A program made the position numbers and the translations under genes. From the NCBI RefSeq assembly GCF_038561935.1, contig NZ_CP102770.1, positions 3,286,001-3,350,000 on the forward strand: a DNA stretch of 64,000 nucleotides, given 5' to 3'. The stretch is from Myxococcus stipitatus (GTDB lineage Bacteria > Myxococcota > Myxococcia > Myxococcales > Myxococcaceae). The number at the start of each line of letters is the position of its first letter. The stretch's first letter is position 1. The notes beneath the pieces were generated by a model. The model had not been told where the DNA came from. It did not search any database and saw nothing but the letters and a program-made list of their open reading frames with translations. This document shows, piece after piece, positions 26,670 to 35,917 of this stretch.

Positions 26670-28430
26670 TCACGGGTCCAGGAACGAGCGCTTCACCTGC
26701 TGCAGCAGCTCGTCCTTGCGGCCCTCGGGCGCGTTGGCGATGTGGCCCTGGTTGATGGTCCAGATGATGGTGCCACCCAGGCCCTTGGAGCGCGCCCACT
26801 GTCCCTTCACGGCGACGGACTGGCCATCCTCGTACGAGATGTAGTTGCAGTGGCCGGGGCCGCTCACGGTGGGGAAGGAGAGGTAGGGCGAGGCGGCCTT
26901 CTCGTCCCAGCGGCGCGCGTGCGGGTCGTAGTACGCCTGCATGATGTTGCTGTAGCTCATCGCGTTGTCGCTCTGCCCCTCGGAGACGTGCTGCCGCCCG
27001 TCCAGCGGGGTGCGCGGCTCGGTGACGCCCTGCCAGCAGGTGCCGAAGAAGCCGATGCCGATGCCCAGCCGGCCCGGGGGCACACCCGCCTTCAGGTAGC
27101 CGTCCACGGAGTTGGCGACGGAGCTGGGGCGGCCCGGGGAGTCGTCCATGAGCGGGCTGGAGTGCCAGCTCTCCCAGCTGCCCCAGTTGCCGCTCATCTT
27201 GTAGGACATGATGTTGAGCTGGTCGACGCGCTCGGCGAGCTGGGCCATGAAGTCAGCCTCCACCTCCGGCATCCCGAAGTTGGCGTTGATCCAGTTCACC
27301 GGCACCGTGAGGATGATGTCGGGCCGCGCCGCGCGCAGGTCGTCCAGGAGCGCCAGCAGCAGCTCGCCGTCGTTGCCCGCGGGCGGCAGGTTGATGGGCT
27401 CCCAGTCCAGGTCCAGGCCGTCGTAGCCCAGGTCGTCCATGAGCTTGAGGAGCTCGCGCACGAAGACGATGCGGCTCTCGCCCGTGGCCGCCTTCACGAA
27501 GCCGTCGTGCTCACCGAAGCCGCCAATCATCAGCAGCGCCTTGCGCCCCGCCGCATGGGCCCGCTCCGCCAGGGCCCTGGCCATGATGGGGCCCTCGTAG
27601 GTCGTGACGTCGAAGTCCGAGTACAGCGTCCCGTCGTATCGGGGGCGCACGCGGCCCACCATCAGGTGCGTCATGCCGGAGAAGTCCACCGACTCCACCG
27701 GCAGCAGGCCGCGCTGGTAGCCCACGTAGTAGCCGGACACCCACTGCGACGGCGCCCCTCCGGCCCGAGGCGTCACGGAGCCGGCGCTCACGGTGGGCCC
27801 CTCGCCCATCTCGTTGATGGCCTTCACCGTGATGGTGTGGGCCTTGTCGTTGGACAGGTCCACGAGGTTCACGCTCGCCGCCGGTGCCTTCACCGTCACC
27901 GACCTGCCGCCCGGCTCGGCGGTGACGACGTAGTGCTGCAACGGCCGGCCGCCGAAGCTCGCCGGCGCCAGCCAGCTCACATACGCCTGCCCGTTGCCCG
28001 CCGTGGCGCGGACCGCGCGCGGCTGCCCCGGCACCGTGGGGTTGCGGATGGACAGGCCCGCCAGGGGCGTCACGTACTCCGACGGGACGGAGCCCTCGCC
28101 CTCGCCGCGCGCGTTCACCGCGGAGACCTTGAAGATGTATCGAAAGCCGTTGTTGAGCCCCATCACCATCGCCTGGTGGTCGCCCGCGCTGACGATGGCG
28201 CCCCCGCATGCGGGCTCACATTTCACGATGTAATAGAGCAAGGGGTGCCCCCCGTCACTGCTGGGAGGCCTCCACGTCACCAGCGCCTGCGCATCCGCCG
28301 CCTGCGCTTCCACGGAAGACGGCTGCCCCGGGAGCCCCGGGCCTTCGTCCCCCTTGCCGCATCCCCCAAGCAGCGTCCCCACACCCACCGCGAGGACGAG
28401 CTGCCACTGCGTCATGAGTCGAGTCTTCAC
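26670..28430 (-). CDS. GH18 chitinase-like lipoprotein with two fibronectin III domains
   Basis: A 586-residue exported glycoside hydrolase. It starts with GTG at 28430 behind AAGAGG and has a lipoprotein signal ending TLLGGC (Cys24). Two fibronectin type III domains follow (about 33-125 and 135-225), then the GH18 TIM barrel (about 230-580). The catalytic motif is DGLDLDWEP with Glu344 as the acid, and NIMSYKMSGNW provides the later Met-Tyr substrate motif. It probably degrades chitin or a related GlcNAc polymer, for example from fungal or insect prey, at the outer surface. A strong sigma70-like promoter lies upstream at 28496-28524. A hairpin at 26581-26610 ends the transcript. Confidence 0.92.
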   Translation of the reverse strand: MKTRLMTQWQLVLAVGVGTLLGGCGKGDEGPGLPGQPSSVEAQAADAQALVTWRPPSSDGGHPLLYYIVKCEPACGGAIVSAGDHQAMVMGLNNGFRYIFKVSAVNARGEGEGSVPSEYVTPLAGLSIRNPTVPGQPRAVRATAGNGQAYVSWLAPASFGGRPLQHYVVTAEPGGRSVTVKAPAASVNLVDLSNDKAHTITVKAINEMGEGPTVSAGSVTPRAGGAPSQWVSGYYVGYQRGLLPVESVDFSGMTHLMVGRVRPRYDGTLYSDFDVTTYEGPIMARALAERAHAAGRKALLMIGGFGEHDGFVKAATGESRIVFVRELLKLMDDLGYDGLDLDWEPINLPPAGNDGELLLALLDDLRAARPDIILTVPVNWINANFGMPEVEADFMAQLAERVDQLNIMSYKMSGNWGSWESWHSSPLMDDSPGRPSSVANSVDGYLKAGVPPGRLGIGIGFFGTCWQGVTEPRTPLDGRQHVSEGQSDNAMSYSNIMQAYYDPHARRWDEKAASPYLSFPTVSGPGHCNYISYEDGQSVAVKGQWARSKGLGGTIIWTINQGHIANAPEGRKDELLQQVKRSFLDP

Positions 28431-28495
28431 TGCACACCTCTTGGAACTAGCTACTTAAGACTATACGGGAAAGTCTGACAAACCTGTGTTGGTAA

Positions 28496-28524
28496 TGTAT
28501 AACGAAATTGGATGTGATTGTCAG
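28496..28524 (-). promoter_or_regulatory. Sigma70-type promoter for the GH18 gene
   Basis: On the minus strand a CTGACA -35 box (28524-28519) and a TATACA -10 box (28501-28496) are separated by exactly 17 bp, in an unusually AT-rich patch (28431-28530). The predicted start near 28489 leaves a leader of about 59 nt before the GTG. Confidence 0.6.
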
Positions 28525-28631
28525 GCAACACGGCCGACGGGAACATCTCACAGTCCGAGAATCCGGCGGATGAGGACTGGACGTTTCGAGCGCTGCGGGG
28601 TGCGTCTTTGGTACCGTGGGCGCACTTGCCA

Positions 28632-30092
28632 ATGAAACGATTGTTCTTGTCCCTGACCCTCGGGGTCATTGTCGTCGCGGTGGTCTTGGTGGTCCGGACG
28701 CTGGCCTTCACGTCGCGCCAGGGGGCGGCCGAGGCGGGGACTCCGCTGGTGCTGGACGCGGAGGCGGCCTCGGCGCGGCTGGCCGGGGCGCTGCGACTGG
28801 AGACGGTGGCGGCCTCGGAAGGACAACCCGCGAACGACGCGGCCTTCCAGGCGCTGAAGGCCTACCTGCGGGAGCACTTTCCCCGTGTCCATGCCGCGCT
28901 GAAGTGCGAGCCGGTGGGGGCCCACTCGCTGCTCTACACCTGGCCGGGGACGGACGCGTCGCTGCGGCCCGTGCTGCTCCTGGGGCACCTGGACGTGGTG
29001 CCGGTGGCGGCGGGAGGCGACTCCGGATGGGTCCATCCTCCCTTCTCGGGTGTGGTGGCGGATGGGTATGTGTGGGGGCGCGGCGCGCTGGATGACAAGG
29101 GCAGCGTGCTCGGGCAGCTCGAAGCGGTGGAGGCCCTGCTGGCGGCGGGGGAGCGGCCGCGGCGGACGGTGTTGTTTGCCTTTGGCGCGGACGAGGAGGT
29201 GGGCGGCCTGGAGGGCGCGGTGGCCATCGCCACGCTGCTGAAGGAGCGGGGCGTCCGGCTGGAGTCGGTGCTGGATGAGGGCGGCGTCATCATGTCCGGC
29301 ACCGTGCCGGGGGTGAGCGCGCCGGTGGCGCTCGTCGGGACGTCCGAGAAGGGCTTCGTCAGCGTGGAGCTGAAGGTGAAGGGGGAGGGGGGACACTCCT
29401 CCATGCCTCCGCCGAGCACCGCGGTGGGCGTGCTCGCGCGGGCCGTGTCGAAGCTGGAGTCGACGCCCATGCCCGCGCGGCTCGCGGGAGGCAGCCGCGA
29501 GCTGTTCGAGCGGGTGGGGCCCGAGATGGGCTTCGGCATGAAGCTGCTCTTCGCCAACCTGTGGCTCACCGAGCCGCTGGTGGTGAAGCAGCTGTCCGCC
29601 AGGCCCACCACCAACGCCGCGGTGCGCACCACCACCGCCGTCACGGTGTTCGAGGGCGGCGTGAAGGACAACGTCCTGCCGTCGGGCGCGCGGGCGGTGG
29701 TGAACTTCCGCATCCTCCCGGGCGACAGCGTCGAGGGCGTGCTGGCGCACGTGCGCGAGACGGTGGACGACGCCCGCGTGGAGGTGGGCACGCTGGCCTT
29801 CCAGAGCGAGCCTTCGCCCGTGTCGCCCACCGACTCCGACTCCTGGCGCCACCTGGAGCGCTCGGTGCGCCAGGTGTTCCCACAGGTGGTCGTGTCGCCC
29901 TACCTCAACGTGGCGGCCACGGACTCACGCCACTTCGTGGGCCTGAGCGACCACGTCTATCGCTTCTTCCCCGCGCACCTGCAGCGCGAGGACCTGGCAC
30001 GGATTCACGGCCAGGACGAGCGCATCTCCGTGGCGGGCTACCTCGATGCTGTTCGGTTTTACGCCGCGTATCTGCGCAACACCGCTCGCTGA
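28632..30092 (+). CDS. M20-family metallopeptidase, membrane-anchored
   Basis: A 486-residue M20 peptidase resembling yeast carboxypeptidase S and PM20D1. From ATG 28632 it opens with a single N-terminal membrane anchor (about residues 4-22, LSLTLGVIVVAVVLVVRTL) with no lipobox. The di-zinc site is complete: LLLGHLDVVP, GRGALDDKGS (bridging Asp) and FGADEEVGG (general base Glu and ligand), with TDSRHF near the C-terminus as the last His. The dimerisation/lid domain sits between about residues 240 and 360. It probably hydrolyses peptides or N-acyl amino acids outside the cytoplasm. The 10-bp hairpin at 30118-30148 ends the unit. Confidence 0.92.
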   Translation: MKRLFLSLTLGVIVVAVVLVVRTLAFTSRQGAAEAGTPLVLDAEAASARLAGALRLETVAASEGQPANDAAFQALKAYLREHFPRVHAALKCEPVGAHSLLYTWPGTDASLRPVLLLGHLDVVPVAAGGDSGWVHPPFSGVVADGYVWGRGALDDKGSVLGQLEAVEALLAAGERPRRTVLFAFGADEEVGGLEGAVAIATLLKERGVRLESVLDEGGVIMSGTVPGVSAPVALVGTSEKGFVSVELKVKGEGGHSSMPPPSTAVGVLARAVSKLESTPMPARLAGGSRELFERVGPEMGFGMKLLFANLWLTEPLVVKQLSARPTTNAAVRTTTAVTVFEGGVKDNVLPSGARAVVNFRILPGDSVEGVLAHVRETVDDARVEVGTLAFQSEPSPVSPTDSDSWRHLERSVRQVFPQVVVSPYLNVAATDSRHFVGLSDHVYRFFPAHLQREDLARIHGQDERISVAGYLDAVRFYAAYLRNTAR

Positions 30093-30117
30093 GACATCCT
30101 GATAACAGTCCAGGACC

Positions 30118-30148
30118 GGCTGGGGCCTGGGCTCTCCGGGCCCCAGCC
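30118..30148 (+). terminator. Terminator after the M20 peptidase gene
   Basis: A perfect 10-bp stem (30118-30127 with 30139-30148) and 11-nt loop begin 26 bp after the stop codon. CTT follows but there is no longer T-run. Confidence 0.6.
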
Positions 30149-30281
30149 TTCGAGTGCGGCGCACATGGGCGCGGATGTGGGTTGGCGATACGTACTGAGC
30201 TGATTCAGTCCGCCCTTCCTTCACATCTGTGTGTCCCCTGGACTTTCACGGGGTGTGCGGACAGTGCTTTGCGCAACTGCG

Positions 30282-30310
30282 TTGACACGCACCGCGAGCA
30301 ATTCCAGCAT
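30282..30310 (+). promoter_or_regulatory. Possible promoter of the fibro-slime gene
   Basis: A consensus TTGACA (30282-30287) lies 17 bp before CAGCAT (30305-30310), a weak -10. If used, transcription would start within a few bases of the ATG at 30319, giving an almost leaderless mRNA, which would fit the absence of a ribosome binding site there. Confidence 0.35.
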
Positions 30311-30318
30311 TCGAGATC

Positions 30319-32100
30319 ATGGCGACCGTCCCTTTGCTTGGTAAGCGGCTCGCGGGTCTCGCACTCGCGTCTCTTCTCTTCTCGATCATGTCGTTCTCTT
30401 GTGGAGGCGGCGGAGGTGGTTCTGGAAAGCCGGACGGCAGCGTCGACGTGCCGGATGGTTCGGGTTTGTGTGATGGCGGTCCGTGCCCCACGGACACGTG
30501 TGGCGACAGCCTCCGCCAGGCGGACGAGACGTGTGACGACGGCAACAAGGTGAGCGGCGACGGCTGCTCCGCGGACTGCAAGACGGTGGAGAGCGGCTGG
30601 TCCTGCGAGGTCGTCGGTCGGCCCTGCGTGAAGCTGGTGGGCTGCGGCAACGGCCGCAAGGAAGCCGACGAGGAGTGCGACGACCGCAACGTGACGTCGG
30701 GCGACGGCTGCAGCGAGACGTGCAAGCAGGAGCCCGGATGGAACTGCCCAGCCTCGGGTGGGCGCTGCCACGCGGCCCAGTGCAACGACGGCATCAAGGT
30801 CGGCGAGGAGGAGTGCGAGGATGGCAACCTCACCAACGGTGACGGCTGCAGCTCCATCTGCCGGCTGGAGGAAGGCTGGAAGTGCCCGACGGTGGGCGCG
30901 CAGTGCACGAAGACGACCTGCGGTGACAGCATCGTCGAGGGCACCGAGGAGTGCGACGACGGCAACAAGGACATGGGCGATGGCTGCTCGCCGCTGTGCA
31001 AGCGCGAGCCCAAGTGCACCAACGGCACCTGCGCGGCCACCTGCGGCGACGGCGTGATGCTGCCGAACGACACCAGCGAGGAGTGCGATGACGGCAACGT
31101 GCGCTCCAACGACGGGTGCTCGGCGACGTGCAAGCTCGAGGAAGGCTTCGTGTGCGAGCTCGTCGGGACCGACCCGCCGCCCCGCGTGGTCATCCCCGTC
31201 GTGTACCGGGACTTCATCGGGTTCCCCTGGACGGGGGGCCACGCGGACTTCCAGAACAAGAACGGTCAGTCCGAGCGCGGCATCGTCAAGACGGAGCTGA
31301 CGAAGACCATCAATGGCAAGTCGTTCCCGGGTGGCAAGCCCGACTACGCCAAGGATGGGACGGACCTGTCGCTGTCGACGACGAACGGCCGGACCTTGTT
31401 CGAGCAGTGGTACACCGATGCGCCGGCCGTCAACCGCACGGTCGTCGGGACGCTGGACCTGCTGCGCCAGTCCAATGGCTCCTACGTGTTCGACGACCAG
31501 GACTTCTTCCCGCTCGACAGCGTGCCGGGAACCTGGGTGGCCGAGGGCAAGGAGACCAAGCGCAACGACAACAACGGCACGGCGCGCAACTTCCACTTCA
31601 CCAGCGAGGCGCGCTACTGGTTCGAGTACAAGGGCACCGAGGTGCTCTCGTTCCGCGGTGACGACGACGTCTGGGTGTTCATCAACAGCAAGCTCGCGGT
31701 CGACCTGGGCGGTGTCCACGGCGCCGAGAGCGCGACCCTCACGCTGTCGACGAAGGCGACGGAGCTGGGCCTCCAGGTCGGCCGCATCTACGAGGTCGTC
31801 GTGTTCCAGGCCGAGCGCCACACGACGCAGTCCTCCTACCGCCTGACGCTCAACAACTTCACCACCAAGCGCACCGAGTGCCGCGCCACCTGCGGCAACA
31901 GCGTGATTGACGAGGGTGAGGAGTGCGACGACGGCATCAACGCGGGTGGCTATGGCCAGTGCAGCCGGGGCTGCGTCTGGGGCCCGCGCTGCGGCGACGG
32001 CAAGGAGCAGTCGGAGGCTCCCGCCAACGAGGAGTGCGACGACGGCAACACCGTCAACAACGACGGCTGCAGCTCCACGTGCCGCATCGAAATCAACTGA
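30319..32100 (+). CDS. DUF4215 / fibro-slime lipoprotein
   Basis: A 593-residue surface lipoprotein. The signal ends at FSIMSFSC and is followed by a Gly-rich linker. Residues about 55-285 hold six Cys-rich DUF4215 repeats with the recurring EECDDGN..DGC motif, each with paired cysteines and acidic residues that probably bind calcium. A fibro-slime/PA14-like domain follows (about 290-515), with YRDFIGF, the central FRGDDDVWVFINSKLAVDLGGVH signature and NNFTTKR. Two more DUF4215 repeats close the protein. Such proteins are extracellular, repeat-rich and associated with adhesion or matrix in social bacteria. The ATG lacks a ribosome binding site. Confidence 0.9.
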   Translation: MATVPLLGKRLAGLALASLLFSIMSFSCGGGGGGSGKPDGSVDVPDGSGLCDGGPCPTDTCGDSLRQADETCDDGNKVSGDGCSADCKTVESGWSCEVVGRPCVKLVGCGNGRKEADEECDDRNVTSGDGCSETCKQEPGWNCPASGGRCHAAQCNDGIKVGEEECEDGNLTNGDGCSSICRLEEGWKCPTVGAQCTKTTCGDSIVEGTEECDDGNKDMGDGCSPLCKREPKCTNGTCAATCGDGVMLPNDTSEECDDGNVRSNDGCSATCKLEEGFVCELVGTDPPPRVVIPVVYRDFIGFPWTGGHADFQNKNGQSERGIVKTELTKTINGKSFPGGKPDYAKDGTDLSLSTTNGRTLFEQWYTDAPAVNRTVVGTLDLLRQSNGSYVFDDQDFFPLDSVPGTWVAEGKETKRNDNNGTARNFHFTSEARYWFEYKGTEVLSFRGDDDVWVFINSKLAVDLGGVHGAESATLTLSTKATELGLQVGRIYEVVVFQAERHTTQSSYRLTLNNFTTKRTECRATCGNSVIDEGEECDDGINAGGYGQCSRGCVWGPRCGDGKEQSEAPANEECDDGNTVNNDGCSSTCRIEIN

Positions 32101-32118
32101 GCGCGAGTCATCGTGAAG

Positions 32119-32149
32119 AGCCGCTCCGGGATTGATTCCCGGGGCGGCT
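32119..32149 (+). terminator. Terminator after the fibro-slime gene
   Basis: A 13-bp stem with one G-T pair (32119-32131 with 32137-32149) and a TTGAT loop starts 18 bp after the stop codon. Confidence 0.65.
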
Positions 32150-32287
32150 CGTGACCCGCCCGGAGACCTGGAGCGGGTGCCCCCTGGGGCAAGTGTGACC
32201 GCGACGGCAGGCCAGGGGAGCAGGCGGGGAAGGCCTGTTCCCGAGGCTGTCCTCGCGAGGGCGTCGGGGTATCTTCCGCCCGACTCC

Positions 32288-33742
32288 ATGGCGCCCCACC
32301 TCCTGCCGCGTGTGCTGCTGCTGCTCTTCCTGACGTGGGCCGTCCCGGCCGGCGCGGGAAATGGCCGGGCTGCGCTGCCTCCCACCTCCGAGGTCCTGGG
32401 CATGCTGCGGCGGGTGGAGACCGCCCGCGTGCGCGGCACGTTGCGCGTGCTGGACAGCGAGCTGGAGGAGCAGGGCCGTGCAAGGCCCAAGGACCTGATG
32501 CCTCGCGTCTATCGCGCGTGGCTCGCGTTCCCCGCGGATGCGTGCTGGAACGAGCTCAAGGCCCTGTCCACCCTGGAGCCGGAGAACCCCTGGCCGCACC
32601 TGGGCATGGGGCTCATCTACATCCGCTGGGGCCTCCTCGCGGAGGCGCGAGGCCCGCTGGCCACCGCGCGGCGCGTGTCGCCCGACTTCGCTCCCGCGCT
32701 CTGGGGAGAAGGGCTGCTGTTGCAGGCGGAGGGGAAGCTCGCGGACGCGGAGGCCAGGCTGCGCGAGTCGCTCTCCAAGCTGGACGCGCCCCAGACGCGC
32801 ACCGCGCTGGGCCTGTTGCTGTCGGGCCTGCCGGGGCGCGAGGCGGAGGCCCGCGCGGAGCTGGTGCGCTCGGTGGACGCGTGGCCGGAGCAGCCGGAGG
32901 CCCTGCGCAAGCTGGCCTCCCTGGCCCAGGCCGCGAAGGACGTGGGCGCGGCGGCCGTCGCGGGCGAGAAGCTGGTGGCGCTCAAGCCCGCGGACCGCGA
33001 GGCCCACCGCCTCCAGGCGGACCTGTGGCTCGCGGCATCGGAGAAGGACAAGGCCGCGCGCTCGCTGGAGCGGTACGTGGAGCTCGGGGGCTCGGACCCC
33101 GCGCCCCTGGCGCTGCTGGCGCGGGTTTACGGGGAGCTGGGCCGCGCGGCGGAGGAAGAGAAGGCGCTGGTGCGCCTCATCGACGTGGAGCTGAAGGACG
33201 CCAGGCCCGTGCTCCGGCTCTCGGAGCTGGCCGACGCGCGTGGGGATGTCGCCGCGAGCGAGGCCTTCCTGGTGCGCGCCTCGGAGCGGGCGCCGGAGCG
33301 CTCCGACCTCCACGTGCGCCGCGCCCGGCTGTGCCTGAAGCAGGAGCGCTGGAAGGACGCGCTCGTGTCCTATCGCGCGGCGGCCTTGGCGCCGGAGCAG
33401 AAGGTGGCCGAGGCGGAGGCGGAGATGGCGGAGCTGGTGCGCCGCTTCCGTCTCCCCGCGACGCCGGCCAAGGGCGTGCCGGACAAGATCTACAGCCGCG
33501 TGTCGCTGGGCCTGGTGGCGCTCTACATGGAGCGGCTCAAGGAGAAGCCGGACCTCAAGGGCAACCTCAAGATGCAGGTCCAGGTGGATGCGACGGGGCG
33601 GGCCACGCAGGTGAGCGTGCTCTACGACAGCCTTCAGGACCCGCTCATCGCGGGGCATGCCTACTTCGCGTTCATGGACGCGGAGTACCCGCCGGCGGTG
33701 GACACGCCCATCTTCCAGTACGTCTTCCGGCCGCCCAGGTAG
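32288..33742 (+). CDS. Exported TPR protein with TonB-like C-terminus
   Basis: A 484-residue protein. The ATG at 32288 opens a Leu-rich signal peptide cleaved after VPAGAG. Residues about 50-420 form Ala/Leu/Glu-rich TPR-like helical repeats (NPWPHLGMGLIYIRWGLLAE, APALWGEGLLLQAEGKLADA, and others). The last 80 residues resemble the AgmX/TonB C-terminal fold seen in myxobacterial gliding proteins: LKMQVQVDATGRATQVSVLY, then FMDAEYP. It probably works in the periplasm as an assembly or scaffold protein. There is no partner gene nearby. Confidence 0.82.
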   Translation: MAPHLLPRVLLLLFLTWAVPAGAGNGRAALPPTSEVLGMLRRVETARVRGTLRVLDSELEEQGRARPKDLMPRVYRAWLAFPADACWNELKALSTLEPENPWPHLGMGLIYIRWGLLAEARGPLATARRVSPDFAPALWGEGLLLQAEGKLADAEARLRESLSKLDAPQTRTALGLLLSGLPGREAEARAELVRSVDAWPEQPEALRKLASLAQAAKDVGAAAVAGEKLVALKPADREAHRLQADLWLAASEKDKAARSLERYVELGGSDPAPLALLARVYGELGRAAEEEKALVRLIDVELKDARPVLRLSELADARGDVAASEAFLVRASERAPERSDLHVRRARLCLKQERWKDALVSYRAAALAPEQKVAEAEAEMAELVRRFRLPATPAKGVPDKIYSRVSLGLVALYMERLKEKPDLKGNLKMQVQVDATGRATQVSVLYDSLQDPLIAGHAYFAFMDAEYPPAVDTPIFQYVFRPPR

Positions 33743-33764
33743 GAGGCCGGAAGCCGCACGGGGC

Positions 33765-34574
33765 TCAGCGCTTCTCGAGGATGACGGCGTAGAACTCGAT
33801 GCCGACGCCCTCGCGGTCCTCCTCGGTGATGTGGCCCAGGGGCAGGCCCAGGAACTCGCGCACCGTCATCACGCCGCCGGGCCCGGGCGTCCAGGGGCCG
33901 CACATGTCCAGGTACTCGCGCAGCGAGTAGAGGTGGAAGGACTCACCCATCCGCTGGAACATGCCGACGAACTGCTCCCACCTGGGCGTGCTCAGTCCCG
34001 GGGCCTTGGTCTCGAAGGTGGCGAAGACCTTGGAGCCGGGCGCGGCCCACTCGTACAGGTCCGCGAAGAACTTGCGGTTCTCCTCGGCGGGGAGGAACAC
34101 GGTGATGGCGTTGGCGCCGAAGACCACGCGCCGCTCGCCGTCCAGGAACTCACGGACATCCGGCCGGTGGAGGAACTCCCCCGCGTTGCGGATGTCACAT
34201 TCCAGGTAGCGGGTGTTGGGATTGCCGCCCAGCAGGTGCTTGCCCGTGGTGATGGTGAGCGGGTTGATGTCGCTGTAGAGCACCTTCGCGTTCGGCAGCA
34301 CCGAGTGGACGTGGTCGCTGGTGGGCAGGCCCGACGCGAAGTCCACCCAGTGGTGGTAGCCGCCGGCGGACAGGCGCTGGGCCGCGGTGCGCAGACACGC
34401 CCGCAGCATGCGCACCCACTTGGGCGTGGAGGGCACGAGCGAGAACATGAACTCGGCGGCCTGGCGGTCCACCTCGAAGTGGTGCGTCCCGCCCAGGGTG
34501 TAGTCGTAGATGCGGGCGGCATCGGGAACGTGAGGGTTGACGCCTGGAATGCGAGCCAGCTCCGGGTTGTCCAT
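33765..34574 (-). CDS. SAM-dependent methyltransferase (DUF574 family)
   Basis: A 269-residue protein of the DUF574 (Methyltransf_19) family. It has the family opening ARIYDYTLGGTHHFEVDR, the SAM-binding segment HHWVDFASGLPT and VLYSDINPLTI, ITVFLPAEEN and the C-terminal YAVILEKR. ATG 34574 follows GGAGAA. The family is abundant in actinomycetes, where most members are uncharacterised small-molecule or protein methyltransferases, and is less usual in myxobacteria, which suggests past transfer. The substrate is unknown. The long open frame upstream to 35189 is antisense noise. Confidence 0.88.
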   Translation of the reverse strand: MDNPELARIPGVNPHVPDAARIYDYTLGGTHHFEVDRQAAEFMFSLVPSTPKWVRMLRACLRTAAQRLSAGGYHHWVDFASGLPTSDHVHSVLPNAKVLYSDINPLTITTGKHLLGGNPNTRYLECDIRNAGEFLHRPDVREFLDGERRVVFGANAITVFLPAEENRKFFADLYEWAAPGSKVFATFETKAPGLSTPRWEQFVGMFQRMGESFHLYSLREYLDMCGPWTPGPGGVMTVREFLGLPLGHITEEDREGVGIEFYAVILEKR

Positions 34575-34615
34575 CCGGTTTTCTCCGTCGGGGGAAGACG
34601 TGTGTCGGGGGAAGT

Positions 34616-35725
34616 TCAGGGGCGCCAGAGCTCGGAGGTCGTCTCCAGGGAGCCGTCGTGCGTCACGCGCGAGGTGCCCACCACCAGAAACGCTCCGTTG
34701 CCCAGCGGGACGACGTGGTGCCCCGCGCGAGCCTTTGCCAGCGGCATGCCCGGGGTCCATCCTCCAGTCACCGGGTCCCACAGCTCCACGGCGCTGGTCT
34801 CTTCGTAGGGGTCCGAGCGAAGCCCGCCCAGCACCGCGGCGCGTCCGTCGGGCAGCGCGACGAGCGCGGAGCCGGAGCGGGCCACGTCCAGGCTCCCCGT
34901 CGCGCTCCACTGACGGGTCCTCGGGTCGAAGACCTCCGCGCTCTTGAGCGGCTCTCCGCCCAGCCACCCTCCCACGACGAGGATGCGGCCATCGGAGAGG
35001 GTGACGCCGGAGGGCTCGTCCCGCGACTCGGTGAGCGGATGGGGCGAGGTGCTCCACGCGCGGCCCTGGGGTTCCCAGAGCTCCGTGTTCCGGTCCAGCG
35101 GTGGCGCCAGGTGCTGCCCGTCGATGACGGCGAACCCCATGCCGTTGTCGCGCCCGCCCGCGATGACGACGAGCTCGCCGCTCACGCACACAGGCCCGAG
35201 ATGGAAGAGGCGCACCGTCTGGCCCGCGGGCTCCCAGGCCGGGGCGCCGGGGCGCAGCAGCTCCGCGCGGGTGCCTCGCTCGAGGTCGTGGTCAGCGTCC
35301 GAGCCCAGCACCAGCACCGCGCCGTCGCGCAGCACCACGGCGGTGGGCCGCGAGCGCGCCGCCAACAGGGGCGGCCCCGGGCTGTAGCGCCGCGTGGCGG
35401 GCTCCCAGAAACGGGTGGAGGCCAGCTCCGTCGTCTCGTCGTCCCGTCCGCCGATGAGCAACACACGCCCGTCCGGCAGCGCCACCGCCGCGTGGTCCTG
35501 GCGAGGCTCGGGCAGGGCGGGCACCTCCAGCCACTCCTCCCGGGCGGTGTCCCAGAGCGCGGCGCTCGTCGAGGCGCGAGACCGGACGCCCCGCCCGTCG
35601 GGATGTGAGCCCATTCCCCCCGTCAGCAGCGCACCTCCGGCGACGGGCGTCACACGGAAGCCCTCGAGCCAGAGTCCGGAGTAGGGGACGCGCCTGCGCG
35701 CGGTGGAGGACGGGCTGGATGTCAT
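34616..35725 (-). CDS. Kelch-repeat beta-propeller protein
   Basis: A 369-residue protein made almost entirely of Kelch repeats. Each blade of about 50 residues has the form (DGRVLLIGG)...(LWEP..W). Examples are ALPDGRVLLIGGRDDET, LSDGRILVVGGWLGGE and ALPDGRAAVLGGLRSD. About six to seven blades are recognisable, enough for one propeller. There is no signal peptide, which is unusual because myxobacterial Kelch proteins are often secreted, so cytoplasmic action or non-classical export are both possible. It lies 41 bp upstream of the DUF574 methyltransferase on the same strand and may be co-transcribed with it. Confidence 0.85.
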   Translation of the reverse strand: MTSSPSSTARRRVPYSGLWLEGFRVTPVAGGALLTGGMGSHPDGRGVRSRASTSAALWDTAREEWLEVPALPEPRQDHAAVALPDGRVLLIGGRDDETTELASTRFWEPATRRYSPGPPLLAARSRPTAVVLRDGAVLVLGSDADHDLERGTRAELLRPGAPAWEPAGQTVRLFHLGPVCVSGELVVIAGGRDNGMGFAVIDGQHLAPPLDRNTELWEPQGRAWSTSPHPLTESRDEPSGVTLSDGRILVVGGWLGGEPLKSAEVFDPRTRQWSATGSLDVARSGSALVALPDGRAAVLGGLRSDPYEETSAVELWDPVTGGWTPGMPLAKARAGHHVVPLGNGAFLVVGTSRVTHDGSLETTSELWRP

Positions 35726-35917
35726 TCTCCGCCATCGTATGTCGTTGCGCCGCGTCGTGCCTCACGTCGGGGTGAGGTCGGCGGTGACCTGGGTTCGTCG
35801 GGTGCGGGCGCGGACAGGGGCGCGAAGTGTTGAAGCCAGACGTGCCGGGGCGCGGCTTGTCTGTCGCATGTGTCTGGTGATTCTCTGGCGCCCTCGAGCT
35901 GAACCGAGGGGGGAAAC

